Source: Gymnorhina tibicen
Taxonomy: Eukaryota > Chordata > Aves > Passeriformes > Artamidae
Reading direction: 5' to 3'
Length of the DNA stretch: 64,000 bases
Assembly: GCA_013399875.1 (NCBI GenBank)
Contig: VXAZ01007723.1
Span: 125,858 to 189,857 of the forward strand
Shown: in pieces, positions 1 through 12,362 of the stretch
Position numbering within the stretch: position 1 is the stretch's first letter
Layout of the letters: every line of letters begins with the position of its first letter
Notes under the pieces: generated by a model
The model's database searches: none
Seen by the model: only the letters and a program-made list of their open reading frames with translations
What the model was told of the DNA's origin: nothing
Program-made: the position numbers and the translations under genes

Positions 1-1375
1 TTGATCTTTGGCCATATGAATTTTCTCCCTACAGAATAATTATGCCAAGCAATTCTGCAACATAAAATATGCTCTTACTTAAAAATGTTTTCTGTGGATC
101 CAGTTTTAGACCAAAGAAGGTTCCTTTGAAGGATATTGTAACATTAATCCAAGATGTTAAGAAAAGAGAGAAGAAAAAAGAGTTAATAGAGATATTCTTA
201 TATATTTCATCAGAGTCCAGCAGTATAGCTGGAAAGTTGCCAAGATATGGCATTTGCAAGTATTTGTACCACAACTGAAGTATAATCCAAGTAAATAAAC
301 ATTTGCCTTCCAGGAATGTTAGGAGATGAACAATTAGTCACATAACTGCAGTTAGACCCACTGGTGCAATTCAGAGAGTCTGCACAGCCTACTCCACTAA
401 TAAACCCCTCATCTAAAATAGAACTTCAGGAATTTCCTGTACTTTCACTGCATGGGACTTATGAGAAAGGCTTTGATGAAGTCTATTTGGGCAGGAAATC
501 CTCTTTGTAAATGACTGGGTAAAAGAGCCTTAGATATCCTAAAGAATTTTAGAGGCTCCAGATTCAAAATTAAGCTCGATCATGAAGGCAATGCAGGCTC
601 AATATGTCTGGATGTCTCCTGAGAGCAGATCTGCCCTTCTTCAATCCTCCTTTTTAGATATAGAAAGATGTGTCAATCTTGCATTTCCATTTATTTACAC
701 TGTCTGATATCAGCATTTGTTTATTTTAACTTCTTTAATTCCTCTGGCCAGACAGCTGAGAAAGCAGATTCTATGTTCCTCTTCCTCCCAAAAGCCAAGG
801 AATTACTTCAAAATCTTAATCAACCGCTGAAACCTTATGGTTAAGGAAAAAAAGGAAGATCTTTGAGTAAATACAGACATAGTGTCTTGAAGGTTCCTTG
901 TCACTGATATCAGAAATAAGAAAGTAAATCTTGCTTGCTACTGTCAGCCTTCAGCAGTGGAGCACTGAACTCAGTCTATTTCAATGGGCAGATATGGAAG
1001 TAGCACATCTGGAGCAATTCTGTTCTTCCGAGGCAAGCAGGCAGACCTCTTCTCTGGGTAAAAAACTGTCTGAATGGGCAGGCCCAAAGAGTGGTGGTGA
1101 ATGGCTCTAAATCAATGCCACTGAACATTTTTATTTACAGGAGTTATATGACTTGCCTCTGAAGGTGAGAATAACTTAGGTTCTTGTTAGAAGATCCATT
1201 GGTGTGGACTGGAGTGAAACAACACTGAGTGACCAGTGTTTACACGCACTCGTGTATGTATATATATGACAGGTTTGTTTTAGAACAAGTTGCTTTGAAA
1301 AGGAAGCATGTAGTCGTTTTGGTTATTATCTATAGAAATATAACAATATAAATGTATAAAGATATCACTTAAGAA
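1..1375. other. Single-copy AT-rich DNA, no gene seen
   Basis: I see no coding exon, RNA gene or recognisable transposon in this stretch. Open frames on both strands are 60-80 codons and low in complexity. An alternating TA/TG run near 1250-1268 is too short to call a microsatellite. Confidence 0.6.
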
Positions 1376-1640
1376 AATATATAAGGAAAAGAAAGAAAGA
1401 GAAAGGATAGGATTAGAAAGTGGAGAGGAAAAATATCACCTCCCATAGATCCAGCAACAAGACTTGATTGTTGCAATTTTTGTGTCCATTGGTCAAGGTG
1501 ATGGTTGAAGTCTTGATCTGTCAGGGGTGGGGAATGGGTTAATAAATGTTCAGGTTCAGGTGGGAGCACCCAGGTACCTCTCCTTGGGGGAAGTTTTACA
1601 CTGTCTGTTGCACTTCTCTGTCTCCCCACAGGCTTATTTT
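1376..1640. mobile_element. Possible degraded bird ERV LTR fragment
   Basis: Composition changes abruptly here. A purine-rich GAAAGAAAGAGAAAGG-like run (about 1384-1430) leads into a G/C-richer block with the phrases CAGGGGTGGGG (about 1521) and GGGAGCACCCAGG (about 1562), then a pyrimidine-rich end near 1625. This order resembles LTR sequences of bird endogenous retroviruses as I remember them. No termini, target-site duplication or coding remnant is visible and the orientation is undecided. It could equally be unique sequence. Confidence 0.25.
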
Positions 1641-4600
1641 GAGCTGTAATTTTATTTTGTAAACAGTCACGGCCAAAGAATCCTCACTTTTACTGTTTAA
1701 ATTTTAGAAGTTGCTGGGGTTTTGAGATTGGAGAATTTCAATGTACTTTGGCTGACTTATTTTAAAGATGAGTAGTTTCAATTTTAGTGTTCAGCCAGCT
1801 CAGGATTCACCATAAACACTAAACACTAAAGCTGAAATTATAGTAGGACTCAGAAGAAAATATTTTCAATTAGTAAATATAAAACATAGCTAACAACATT
1901 TTTATACATTATTTCACACATATAACATTTAATATCAAAGTGATTTCTGAGATTATATTAGATGTCCAACCCCCAAAATTTAATTTCTGGTATCTTCTAA
2001 TATATAGGTCTCAGTGCTGACTCACAAAAATGTGCTAATGAGTTTTTAAGCCAACATTTGTTTTAGTACAGAAAATCTCCAAATGCCCACAGACCACATC
2101 ATCCTCTCATATACATGGACAGAGGTAATTCTGAAGGAAAAATGCTCTATTGTGAGGTGAAAATTTCCTTCGGAAGAGTGCTTGCCAGCTATTTTTAAAG
2201 TACTGAGGAAGTTGTAACATTACATCAGGATGTGATGACAGGTGACGATATTCTGTTTGTGTTGTGTTGTATGCTGCTCTTATGTTCTGGAGAGTGCACA
2301 TAAGTGCATAAAGTTATGCACGCAATAGGGGTAGAACTGCTATTTGTATAAGTAGAGTTTTCAGCTGTTCTCATTGCAAAAGGTGCTTTAAATCTGACTG
2401 ACAGAAGTACCAACACATTCTTCCATGACGGCCATCAAGTCACAAGATAGTCTTTAAAAAGTGGTGACTCAAACCCAACAACTTCCATAACAGATAAGAA
2501 ACCAGTCACTTCTTAACATAGGTGGGATTTCAGTGAAGAGGCTATGGTTTTTGTTACCTTTATGTTATGTTTTCCAAAGCTCTTGTGAGATTTAATAGTG
2601 CACCAAAGCAAGAAAACAATTCTACAATCAAAAAAGTTACAAAATGGACAGCTCCACTACTTCTGAGATTAAGGGACAGTGGAGGGATAGGTAGGGAGAA
2701 AATGCTTTGAAATAAATCCAATGTGATGTTATTGAAAACTCTGGCTGAAAAAGATTCGCATTTTAGTTTTCATTTTTTCAGACTGCAATGATTTATAAAA
2801 CTTCAAATGCCCACACATCTACTAAGCCAGGCCATTTAAAGAATCTAAATAAGCTTGCACGGTTTTAAGCTCTTTGACTTTGCATATGAGCTTTGAAGTC
2901 ATGCCAAAAACCAGCTGCAGCAGAGCTGCTTTAGAACTGAATTCCTGACACTGGAATTAGTGTTGGGTGTGTGGCATGCCCAGTGATAATCTTGACCACG
3001 TTTGCTGTAGACAGCCATCGCACATGGTGCCTCTGAGTCAATAATTCTCCTAAGATAAGATTTGGAGCTTTTTTAGTTTTTACAGATTGGTGTTTTGGAC
3101 ACTGTCCATTCTGCAAAGCCAACTTGCCTAATCATATGACATTTTCCATAGGATAGAAAGATTTCTTGAACCTTCCTTTAGTTATTTCCAGTTAATAACT
3201 GGTGGGAACATAAGAAAAAAATTAAAATGCCTCACATATAGGCTACAAGCACAATTAATTGGATTCTTAAAATTCTTGTGTTTCTAAATTTATTAGTGCT
3301 TCAGTGTTTTATTTATAGAATAGCTTAATATTTATATCAATAAAAACTATTCACTTCATAAAAGAAATAAACTATCACGCCACCTCTTCTACATAGAAAC
3401 ACAGAGTCAACATGCCATAAGATTTTTGTTCTCTGTGCTGCAGTGAAGAGTATATGCTTCTGCTGCTGAAAGCTTTGGGAGTAACATAGTATGTCAGAGG
3501 TAAAAAGAAAACCATACACAAATAGATTGAGCTTTTTTCTAAAACACATTCACATGTGTCACTGTCTTTCTAATGAAAGTCTCCTATCCTGCACTCAGAA
3601 AGGTAAACAACAGCACTTTCATTGAATTTAGTGGGGCAGAATCAAGCTGTTCTAGTTCTCCAGGAAAAAAAAAATACTTCTTTCACTCAAACATTAGTCA
3701 CTATGAAAGAACAGATAATTTACTTGAAATATGGAACTCTTAAAATGCATTCTTCATCCTGGCTAGATGATTTCATTTAACTTTTATGACATGATTAGTC
3801 ATCCTATAGTGATGCAGCACAATGTAACTGAGCACATCAGGCATTTTAGATAAGAGTTGCCTTGCAGATAGAGATGTTGGCAATGGTTTTAAAGCACACT
3901 CTGTCTTGAATGTGGGCGTAGACTACACAAAGAAGACAAATATCAAAAAATGGTATACGTATTCTAGGCATTTTGAACCCCGTATGTGACTTTTACTGCG
4001 CCTCAAATGATTTTCCAGCCCTACATTTATAAAGTACAGAGAGGGAAAAAACCACAATTTAAACATTTAATCTGTCAACAAAACTCATTTTTCAAAAAAC
4101 TTTGGCTATTATATTTATAAATTTCCATATTTCTATGAACCTTATTTATTGGACTTTATTTACCACTGATTTATACCTTGTGAGTTTACTACTGCTTGTA
4201 TGAAGGATGGAAAATACGGTATGTGCAAGAAACAAATTTTCTAAAAAGCATGAATTATGTAGAATTCTATATTTTAGCCACAAAAAATCCCACAAAACCC
4301 AAAAGATAAATTTTATTTTAAGAGAAGAAAGCTGGACATATAAAGAAGAAATTACTTGATCCTCAGAGGCCAGGTTATATTCTGTTCCTTCCACACAACC
4401 ATAAAAACCACTGTCTAAATTTGACTTTGATTTTCTGAACCAAACAGAGAAGTGTTGTGTTCCTACATCTTAGAATATGTGATGAGTGAAAAATATGTTG
4501 AGAATTATTAAGATTCTCCTTGAATAAAACTACCACATTTTTTGAATAACTATTGAACATTTGTGAAATTATTTTTTATAGCTGCCCTCTCTAAAATATT

Positions 4601-5173
4601 TTGGTTTTATTTTGTTTTAATGTTCTAAGATTTGCTGACAGAATATGTTGCATGATTTAATTAAAACAGTTAATTTTCTACTACTCACATTTCCTTAATT
4701 AATTCTTATAGAGAATGTTAGACGCATTAGAACACTAGACAAAAACCCCAAAACCTGAAAATATACAGAAACTAAATATTTTTATGTATGATACTCAACA
4801 TATTAAATATCTCCCCCATTTTGCTAAATCAGTACCATTTGTGTCATGGATTACATCAGTATTATTGTTTGCGTCTATGTTTCCATCTCTAAAACAATCT
4901 GAAATCCATAAAAAAAGAATGTTTTCAACAATTTCCTAAAAAATATAGGTTCCCACAGAACCTATAGAAAAATAATGGTTATGAAATCCATATATATTTT
5001 CTGTTTATAAAGGATGCCAAAAATTTAAGTCTTAAATTAGTCAGCTATATCGTTTGTTCTGGGTTTAGTCCATTTCATGGTCTCTGTGGTATATTGTAGC
5101 ACGATATTTAAGTGTCTTAATTAAGAATTTTTCTGTTTTCATCCTAAGGAAGAAAGGAAGCAGGATAATATTT
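1641..5173. other. Single-copy AT-rich DNA, no gene seen
   Basis: No gene or transposon can be supported. The open frames here (for example minus-strand 4146-4394, 82 codons) have no recognisable domain and fit chance in AT-rich DNA. The right edge is set by the 3' end of the CR1 copy at 5174. Confidence 0.6.
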
Positions 5174-6069
5174 ACAGAATCATAGAATGGCTTGGGTTAG
5201 CAGGGAACTTAAAGATCCTCTGTTGCTCCAACCACTCTGCCATGGGCAGGAACACCTTCCACTAGACCAGGTTGTTCAAAGTCACACCCAGACTGGCGTT
5301 GAATACCTCCAGGGGTGGGGCATCCACAGCTTCTTTGGGCAACCTGTTCCAGTGCCTCACCATCCTCATGGTAAAAAATTTCTTCCCAACATCTAACCTA
5401 AACCTGCCTTCTTTCAGTTTGAAGCCATTTCCTCTTGTCCTATCACTACATACCCCTGTGAGTAGTCTCTCTCCATCTTGCCTATAAGGCTCCCTTCAGG
5501 TACTGAAAGGTTGTGATTTGGTTGCCTTGAAGCCTCCCCTTCTTCAGGCTGAAAAATCCCAATTTTCTCAGCCTTTCCTCATAGGAGAGTTGCTCCATCT
5601 CTCTAATAATCTTGGTGCTCCTCCTCTGGACTCACTCCAACATGTTGATACCCTACATTGTGCTGGGGATCCCAGAGCTGGACACAGCAATCCAGGTGGG
5701 GTCAGAAGTGGTGTAGAGGGGAAGAACCTCTTCCGTGTTCCTGCTGGCCATGCTGCTTTGGATGACCCCCAGGATACAACTGCCTTTCTGGGCTGCAAGT
5801 GCATATTTCTGTGTTACGTCCAGCCTCTCCTCCACCAACACCTCGAAATCCTTCTCAGCATGGATGCTCTCAATCTGTTCATCCCCAGTCTGTGTTGATA
5901 CCAGGGGATGTCTCAACCCAGATGCAGCACCTTGCCCTTGGTCTTGTTAAACCTCATGAGATTCACATGGGTCCACTCCTTTACCTTGTTCAGGCCCCTC
6001 TGGATAGCATCCTGTCCTTCAGATGTCTCAACCACACCACTCGGCTTGGTGTCATCTATAATTACAAAG
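5174..6069 (-). mobile_element. CR1 LINE, 5'-truncated, minus strand
   Basis: CR1 is a non-LTR retrotransposon typical of birds and reptiles. Reading left to right gives the reverse complement of its 3' end: ACAGAATCATAGAATGG at 5174, then the usual antisense landmarks (CACTAGACCAGGTTGTTCAAAG near 5261-5282, the CCTCTTGTCC stretch near 5431, CTCCTCTGGA near 5622, GACACAGCAATCCAGGTGGG near 5680) through to GGCTTGGTGTCATCTATAA around 6043-6061. The element's 3' terminus is at left and it is truncated at its 5' end at right, as usual for CR1. It is about 0.9 kb and holds no catalytic reverse transcriptase core. The open frames within it (for example plus-strand 5518-5898) are antisense shadows. 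Confidence 0.95.
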
Positions 6070-6654
6070 GGGATTTTTTTCCATAATTATAAATCTTACC
6101 CTTTATGTTTATACTGTAACAGGCATTCTAAGGATGATCTTGGTTTAGTTTTAAATTGTTTTGTATTCTTCCTTGACATGGCTTTCTACCTGCATGAGCA
6201 AATTAATATTTTCAAATAATATATTGCTTCATGGAGTCATAGTAGTGTTTTAACTACTACAATGGCTGAAGGATATAGGTTGAACAAATGAAAGGAAAGA
6301 GACTGTTTATGTGTTAAAAGTATGTTTTGAACTGATATGTCACTGATGGAGTCATGAGAAGTAAATATATTTCTAGAAAAACATGAATTGTATGTAACTG
6401 AGTGGGTAAGTAATCTCTTCTTCAGCAAATGAAGATTTCCTCTGCACTCTCATTCAGCTGTAGTTTTTCTTTTAGCTATTAGATTACAGTACAGAGAGAA
6501 GTGTTAACCCTAGGAAAAAAAAATGTATATAAAGAAAACAATTCTCATGGAATTTTGGTTATATAAAAATTGAAAATAAAGAGGATTTTCTTTTTCTTAA
6601 TGCTAATTCTTTGGAAGTGTAACAACATTAGTCTCAGACCAATTACTTGCGTGC

Positions 6655-6755
6655 TGAAAATCCTGTCTGTGCTGAAGTCTTAACTCCCACAGACTTCACT
6701 GCAATCAAGAGATCACGATTGGTTTATACCAGTGTGAGATGAAAATCAAGCTTCA
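6655..6755. repeat. Possible degraded amniote fold-back repeat
   Basis: The phrases ATCCTGTCTGTGCTGAAGTC, ACTCCCACAGACTTCACTGC and TTTATACCAGTGTGAGATGA follow one another. They resemble a family of old palindromic repeats I recall from turtle, crocodile and bird DNA, whose arms contain phrases like ACTTCAATGGGA and TTTACACCAG. The arms no longer pair well here. The family assignment is from memory and the decay is heavy, so this is tentative. Confidence 0.35.
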
Positions 6756-7331
6756 AGATGTTGTCTGAAATTTGACAAACCAAAACCAAACAGCTTCACT
6801 CAGGTCTAGCTACAAACAGATGTGTTCATTCTTCTGAGTCTTACATGGCAATGCCAAATGTCAGCTGCTTTGTACACTGCCATTTGGACAGGCTAGCATA
6901 CAGGGTGTCAGAACTTCAATTTCAGAGTGGAACAAATGCACTGAGAAAACAACCAGCTTCTTTCTTCATGAGTAAAATGCAATGAATTCATGTAGTCTTC
7001 CTACGTGCACCCTAGACAAAACGACACTCAAATTAATAGTTACCATAGATAAGAAATGAACATCTTCTACCTCTACTTGTGTAAAATGACTCTGTAAAAC
7101 TCAACTTTTCCCTTTTGCTGGGGTTTTAACACCATGAAATAGGTGGAGAAATAACTTTTTCATTGACTGCAGAAAAAGAGCAATTCTTTATTTGTGGTCA
7201 AATTTCCTTGACATAACAAGACAAATTTTCCATCAGAACATAATCATTTTTCATTGAAATTTGGAACAGAATTTTTTACTAAATATTGGTGTGTATGTTA
7301 AAGTGTGAGTAAACAGATATGTATGTGCATG

Positions 7332-7357
7332 CATATATATATATATATACATATATA
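7332..7357. repeat. (TA)n microsatellite
   Basis: An alternating TA tract of about 26 bases with one CA interruption, directly visible. It follows an ATGTGCATGC stretch, so the region may derive from a decayed TG/TA repeat. Confidence 0.9.
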
Positions 7358-9995
7358 CTCTGAAAAATGTGAGGAAAGTTTGTTGAGAAAGCCAATATTT
7401 GAAGGGAAGCTATTTCTTAAGACTTATTTGGTTTATTTTGTAAAAACTTGGGGCAGATTATTTTTCTTCCATACATTATTTCAACATCAGTTTGTACAGT
7501 GGCATTTGTTTTTCTTTCATTCTAATTCTGTAGAGGTCATTATTTCAGCATTATAGCTTTAAAGCTTGAAATATTTGGCTTTCTAAGGCCACAACTTTGT
7601 ATTTCTCAAAAATCCACCCAAACTCAAACAAAAACCCAATGCTACAACTGGGTTTTCTCAGATTATTACTTGGGGTATAGAAAATATTTTTATGTTCATA
7701 GTAGGATGATGCCCTGCTTTCTATACATTGCAGCAATATGAATATAACTCAATGATTTATCTGAGAAAAGAACTTTAGGCATTTCTGAAAGGATGAAAGT
7801 AAATGTGCAGTATATGTAAATGTAAATAAAACCTCTTTATTTTGTCTGAGGGGGCTATAATTTTTTTCAATGATCTGTAGTATTCTTTGGAGTAGAAATT
7901 ACTGTAAAAATCCTAAATATATATTTGGTCAATAGTTAATTGTGTCAGAAAGAAGATGTGTATCTCTATAAAGGCATGGATCTCAAAGCGGATGTTCAAC
8001 AACAAAATAAACACTCACAAAAGTCCTCCAATTTACTTTCATGATTTTGGGGCCTGTTTTTATTTCTTTTGATGATAACACAGCAATAGAAGCAAAATGG
8101 AGAATAAGCGCCCATGTTTTCGCCCTTTAAACTTTCAGCTAGGGAAGTTGAATGTTTTTCCTCTTAATACTTTCCTCGGGTTTTGAAATGGCTGAAAATA
8201 AATCAGACAGCAAGTACTAACCTTTACCTTCCCAGAGGTACAGTCCTACAAAAAGTTTTGTTTGGGACTCAAGAGCTAAGCATGCTAGAAATTACTTCCA
8301 TCCCTGCATTATTAGTAAAAGCCATAGATATGCAGACAGACAAAAGATTTCTATCAAAGCCAACAAAAAGTAGCTAATCTGCTTTCAGGTTTTGAGCTAA
8401 GTTCCCTTGAGATGTTGTAGCTCTAGAAAGGGTTGTTGTTTTTCAGGTTTTTTAAGTATGTTTAATACTAGAAAAAAAGATAAATATATATATCATAGAC
8501 TGCAAAATTTGGAGCACTTTTCAGTTGTCTTTTAAAGTGCTTGTTTAATTGATTTTTTGTTGTTGTTCCAAATGGAGACTTCTCTCTTGAAAACAGCTGC
8601 TGTGTTTTTTGTAGAGTCTGGTAAGCATCAACACTCTAAATGAGCCTGAGTCTCAGGAGGAGGAAGCAGGGAATCAGAAAGAGCATTGTGCCTCTTTTGT
8701 CATTATTCTGTTAGCAGCCTTGAGTTAATGTATGCCTGCTTCTCAGGCAAACAAAAAGTTTGTCCTTTTTTCAAATAATATTACACTACTGGCTCAATTT
8801 TGTAAAATCAGTCCACTCAGCTGTGAAAACAGACATAGTTTTTCTGTTGTGTGATATATGCAATGAGTTATCATCATACGCCCAGTACTTGGATGATGGG
8901 ATTTTAAATGTCAGGAAATAAATGAAAATATCAACAGTTTGGCAATAGGAAGATTTCTGTTTAATGTGAACCTGACTTTCTGAGAGTCTTTTTGTGAGTT
9001 TCTCCCTGAAACCTAGTCAGTGAAGATTAATTTTAAATTGAAAAATGACAGTAGATGTGAGTTTGCCTGTGTGTGGTGCATTTCCTTGAGGAAGAACCAG
9101 AAAATTGTGAATGTCTTGTTATGAGTACTGTGAGAGGGATTCTTGAGGCAAGATTAAATCCATTTCATACTTTAACTTGTAGAGCACCAGACAACATGAA
9201 ATTTCAGAGTATTTTAAATTTGTGAGATAGTTACCAATATTTAAAGCAATATTTTAAAAATTTCATTATTGAAATGTTGTCCTGCTTTCCCTTCTTAACA
9301 TTCACACATACATACACTCTTGTTCATTCTCTCTTAAAATAAACAGTTTTATTTTTAAGATGTTATTTATAGAACAGAGAATACCCTGTTCTTCTCTTTC
9401 ATAATTAAATTGATTTTATCCCAGAGTTTCTTCTGAAATTCAATTCCTCCTCATTTGCATTACCATCTCCTGCTGCCCTAACTTAAGACAGCATGTCTGT
9501 GAAAAGGATTTTTTTAATATAAAAATATACATGTAGATAATACTCCAGTTTTTTATGTGAAATCTGAGAAAAGAATCATGAGAGGTTTCTGGGTTTTATG
9601 ATGTCATTTGTAGGGAAAGGAGTAAAGAAAAGGCATTGAGAACATTTATGAATGAGTATGTAAGGACGGTTTTAGAGAAAATAAAGGTGGCTGTAGTTTG
9701 GGTGAGCGATAGACATGAAATGAAGTGAATGGCAATGCAAGGCCTTGCATATGGAAAGGAATTCCCCTATAGAAAGAACTTTGCTTCTGCTTCTGTTTCC
9801 ATTACAGACAATACAAAAATTTAAAAATATCCCTCACCTTAATTGGAAATAGTGAAAGGGTTACAAATACCTTTCCTTTCATGGGAAATGAAAAAAAATG
9901 ACACTGCTGACTTCCATTCACCTAGCAAGTTAGTTATTTGCCTCAGTGGTTTTTGTGGGTATAGCAATCTGAACCCTCATTTTATGAGTATGTGC

Positions 9996-10007
9996 ACGTG
10001 TACACGT
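9996..10007. repeat. 12-bp perfect palindrome with E-box
   Basis: ACGTGTACACGT reads identically on both strands and overlaps a CACGTG E-box core at 9995-10000. It sits in TG/TA-rich sequence and may be a by-product of a decayed dinucleotide repeat. No regulatory role can be inferred from sequence alone. Confidence 0.6.
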
Positions 10008-12362
10008 ATATTTGTGAATTAATGCATTTAAATATACATGTACCAGGCAGAAGTACAAGCCAGCAGTGCTGAAAACTAATGCAACCCAGGTGTTCCTATG
10101 TTAATTGTTTATTCTGAGATTGAAGCAAATATGTTGCAATATTCCCTTCAGCCATCAGCGCTCTCACTCCATTGTAATATAGAGCAGTGAAGGTCAGTGT
10201 TGATAGATTCTTAGTGTGTTTTGAAAAAGATTAATGCTTAGCAATGAAGTCTGTATGAAAGGTTTCCTTTCAAACAACATCTTAGGATCACTGATTCAGC
10301 ATAAAAGATGAGCTTGTATCATAAAGGTCACAGTTAACACTGTATTTGGCTGCCAGGTCCCTGGTTTAATATAAGCTGAATTAGATCCCATTTTTTTCCC
10401 CATAACACAAATTTAAGACTAACCATCACTGAAGCAAGAAGCTTTTTCATCTGTTACTTAAGACACTGATGAGCATTGAATTCCTGGAGGGGTTCTTCAC
10501 GTCTACTACTCAACTGATAAGGAATTGCTTTATTTTTTCAGTCAAATATTTTAAAAAGTGTGATGTGGTTAGAATTCTACAAGGACAAAGTGTTTGACTC
10601 TGGAGTAATGGGGGGCACCTCTCTCCATATGCAGTAAAGAGGACTAATCTCTCTCCTGGAATTAGGCTCCACAGGCAGTTAAAACTGGAGAAGGAGTGGC
10701 TGTTCTCAAACAAAGCTTTCGTTCAAGAACTTTCTTGTATTTCACAAAGGACTGAAGTCCAAATCCCTCTGCTGACAAGCTAGGGTTGAGTCCCAGTGTG
10801 AGTTTCTCATTGCCTAATTAGATATTTGAAAGTAAGACATTCAAATCTGGACTAATCTATCTAGTTTCCCTTTGTAGTTAGTGGTAAGAGGATGGGGCTT
10901 CTGCTGATTATCCCAAACAGCTATTCTGGGAGGTATCTCTGGATGTGTCTATTTCACTATGGGTGATACAGTCAGCCTAGGGTGAGTACTTCAGTCTTAT
11001 AAATGAAGTGTTTATTTGCCAGAGGTAGGACAGATGAATCCCTCTCCAAGTTTCTAACCTTAAGGATAAAATATCCTAATAGAGTTGGTCTCGGTTAAAC
11101 ATGTTTCACTTTGATTTAAAAAAAAGAGCACATTTGGAGACAAACAAAAAAAGAAGAAAAAAAAGGCTAAGGAAAGATTTCCTTATCAATTAATTAAGTC
11201 ATAGAAAGCTGGAGTGTCAGCTCAATACATATATATATGAGCCCAGTATGCCGAACGCTGAAGGTGTCCACAAATCAAACACAGGAAAGAAGGATGATGG
11301 TTTAATAATAATTAGTGTAAAAGGTACTTTTTTCTCTAACTATGCACAGATAGAGTAGGCCCTAGAGATGTACACGATAATAAAATTCCAAAATTTTTTT
11401 CCAGGTGTGATGATGTTGGGATTTGAGTCAGGCATCAGCTCTCACTGTATTGTCAAAAACATTCTGTCAATGTTCAGGTCAGCAATTAAAGTGTTTCATC
11501 CTTGAGATATTTATGCTGCTATGAGAATTAAGAATTACAGATACTCTGTTGTGCTTTTGCAAATCTAGCATTGAAAGGGGAGTATGTGATAAAACAGATG
11601 AACTCTAAGAGCTTCAAGGACCACCTTGACTTGTGGCACTTTAGGAAGACTCTATTGCACAGAAGCTGTAATCATAGGTTTAGCTCAATGATAACAACTT
11701 GAATAATAAATTTTTTCTTTAGTCTTTCATGTTCAATATGCAGCAGTTTCCCAAAGGGTGAAAATGCTGTACCATTTCTTAACACAAACATAAAGAATGA
11801 TTTCTTATAGTCACTAAACAAATGTTTTGTTCTTCTCCAGCTTTTACACTGCAGTCAGTGCTGTGAGGTCTATAGATCCACAAACACAAGGGCCTAGTCA
11901 CAGCTTTTCAAACAGACATGCTTGGTAGTCAATGGAAGGGCTCCTGCAGAGAGTGACTCATCTACTGCATCTCCAGACAGGTGTCTAAGTTAGTTGGTTA
12001 AATCAACCTCTTTATTCACTAAATCACAGAAGCAGTTCAGAGGATGATCTGAGTTACATGGCTAGGCCTTGCTGTGGCTTAAGGGTAGATGAGATGAAAC
12101 CCACTCAGCCTGTCCAGCATTCTTGCAGTCTGTCTGGAAAGGCAGGTCTTCACATTGGCTCTATTTTTTCTTGATGTTACTTGGAAGGATGTTTTGGTTG
12201 TTGTTGGGAGGAAGATGGGGAATATGAGTACAGTAGTTTCTTGGTTTGTGCTTAGGGTTTTTTTCCCTAGAAAATATAATAAAGAACTGATTTGATAACT
12301 TTTTGTCCCTCCATTCACTATGTTTTATGCACAAGAATGACTGATTTATTGGCAGTAGATAA

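Larger units (their letters stand above)
6070..12360. other. Single-copy AT-rich DNA with minor repeats
   Basis: No gene is supported in these 6.3 kb; the open frames are short and unrecognised. The block contains a possible fold-back repeat (6655-6755), a TA microsatellite (7332-7357) and a 12-bp perfect palindrome at 9996-10007. The rest is ordinary AT-rich sequence. Confidence 0.6.

Noticed and set aside
5518..5898. 126-codon plus-strand open frame
   Set aside because: It lies wholly inside a minus-strand CR1 copy and is an antisense shadow of non-coding or decayed CR1 sequence.
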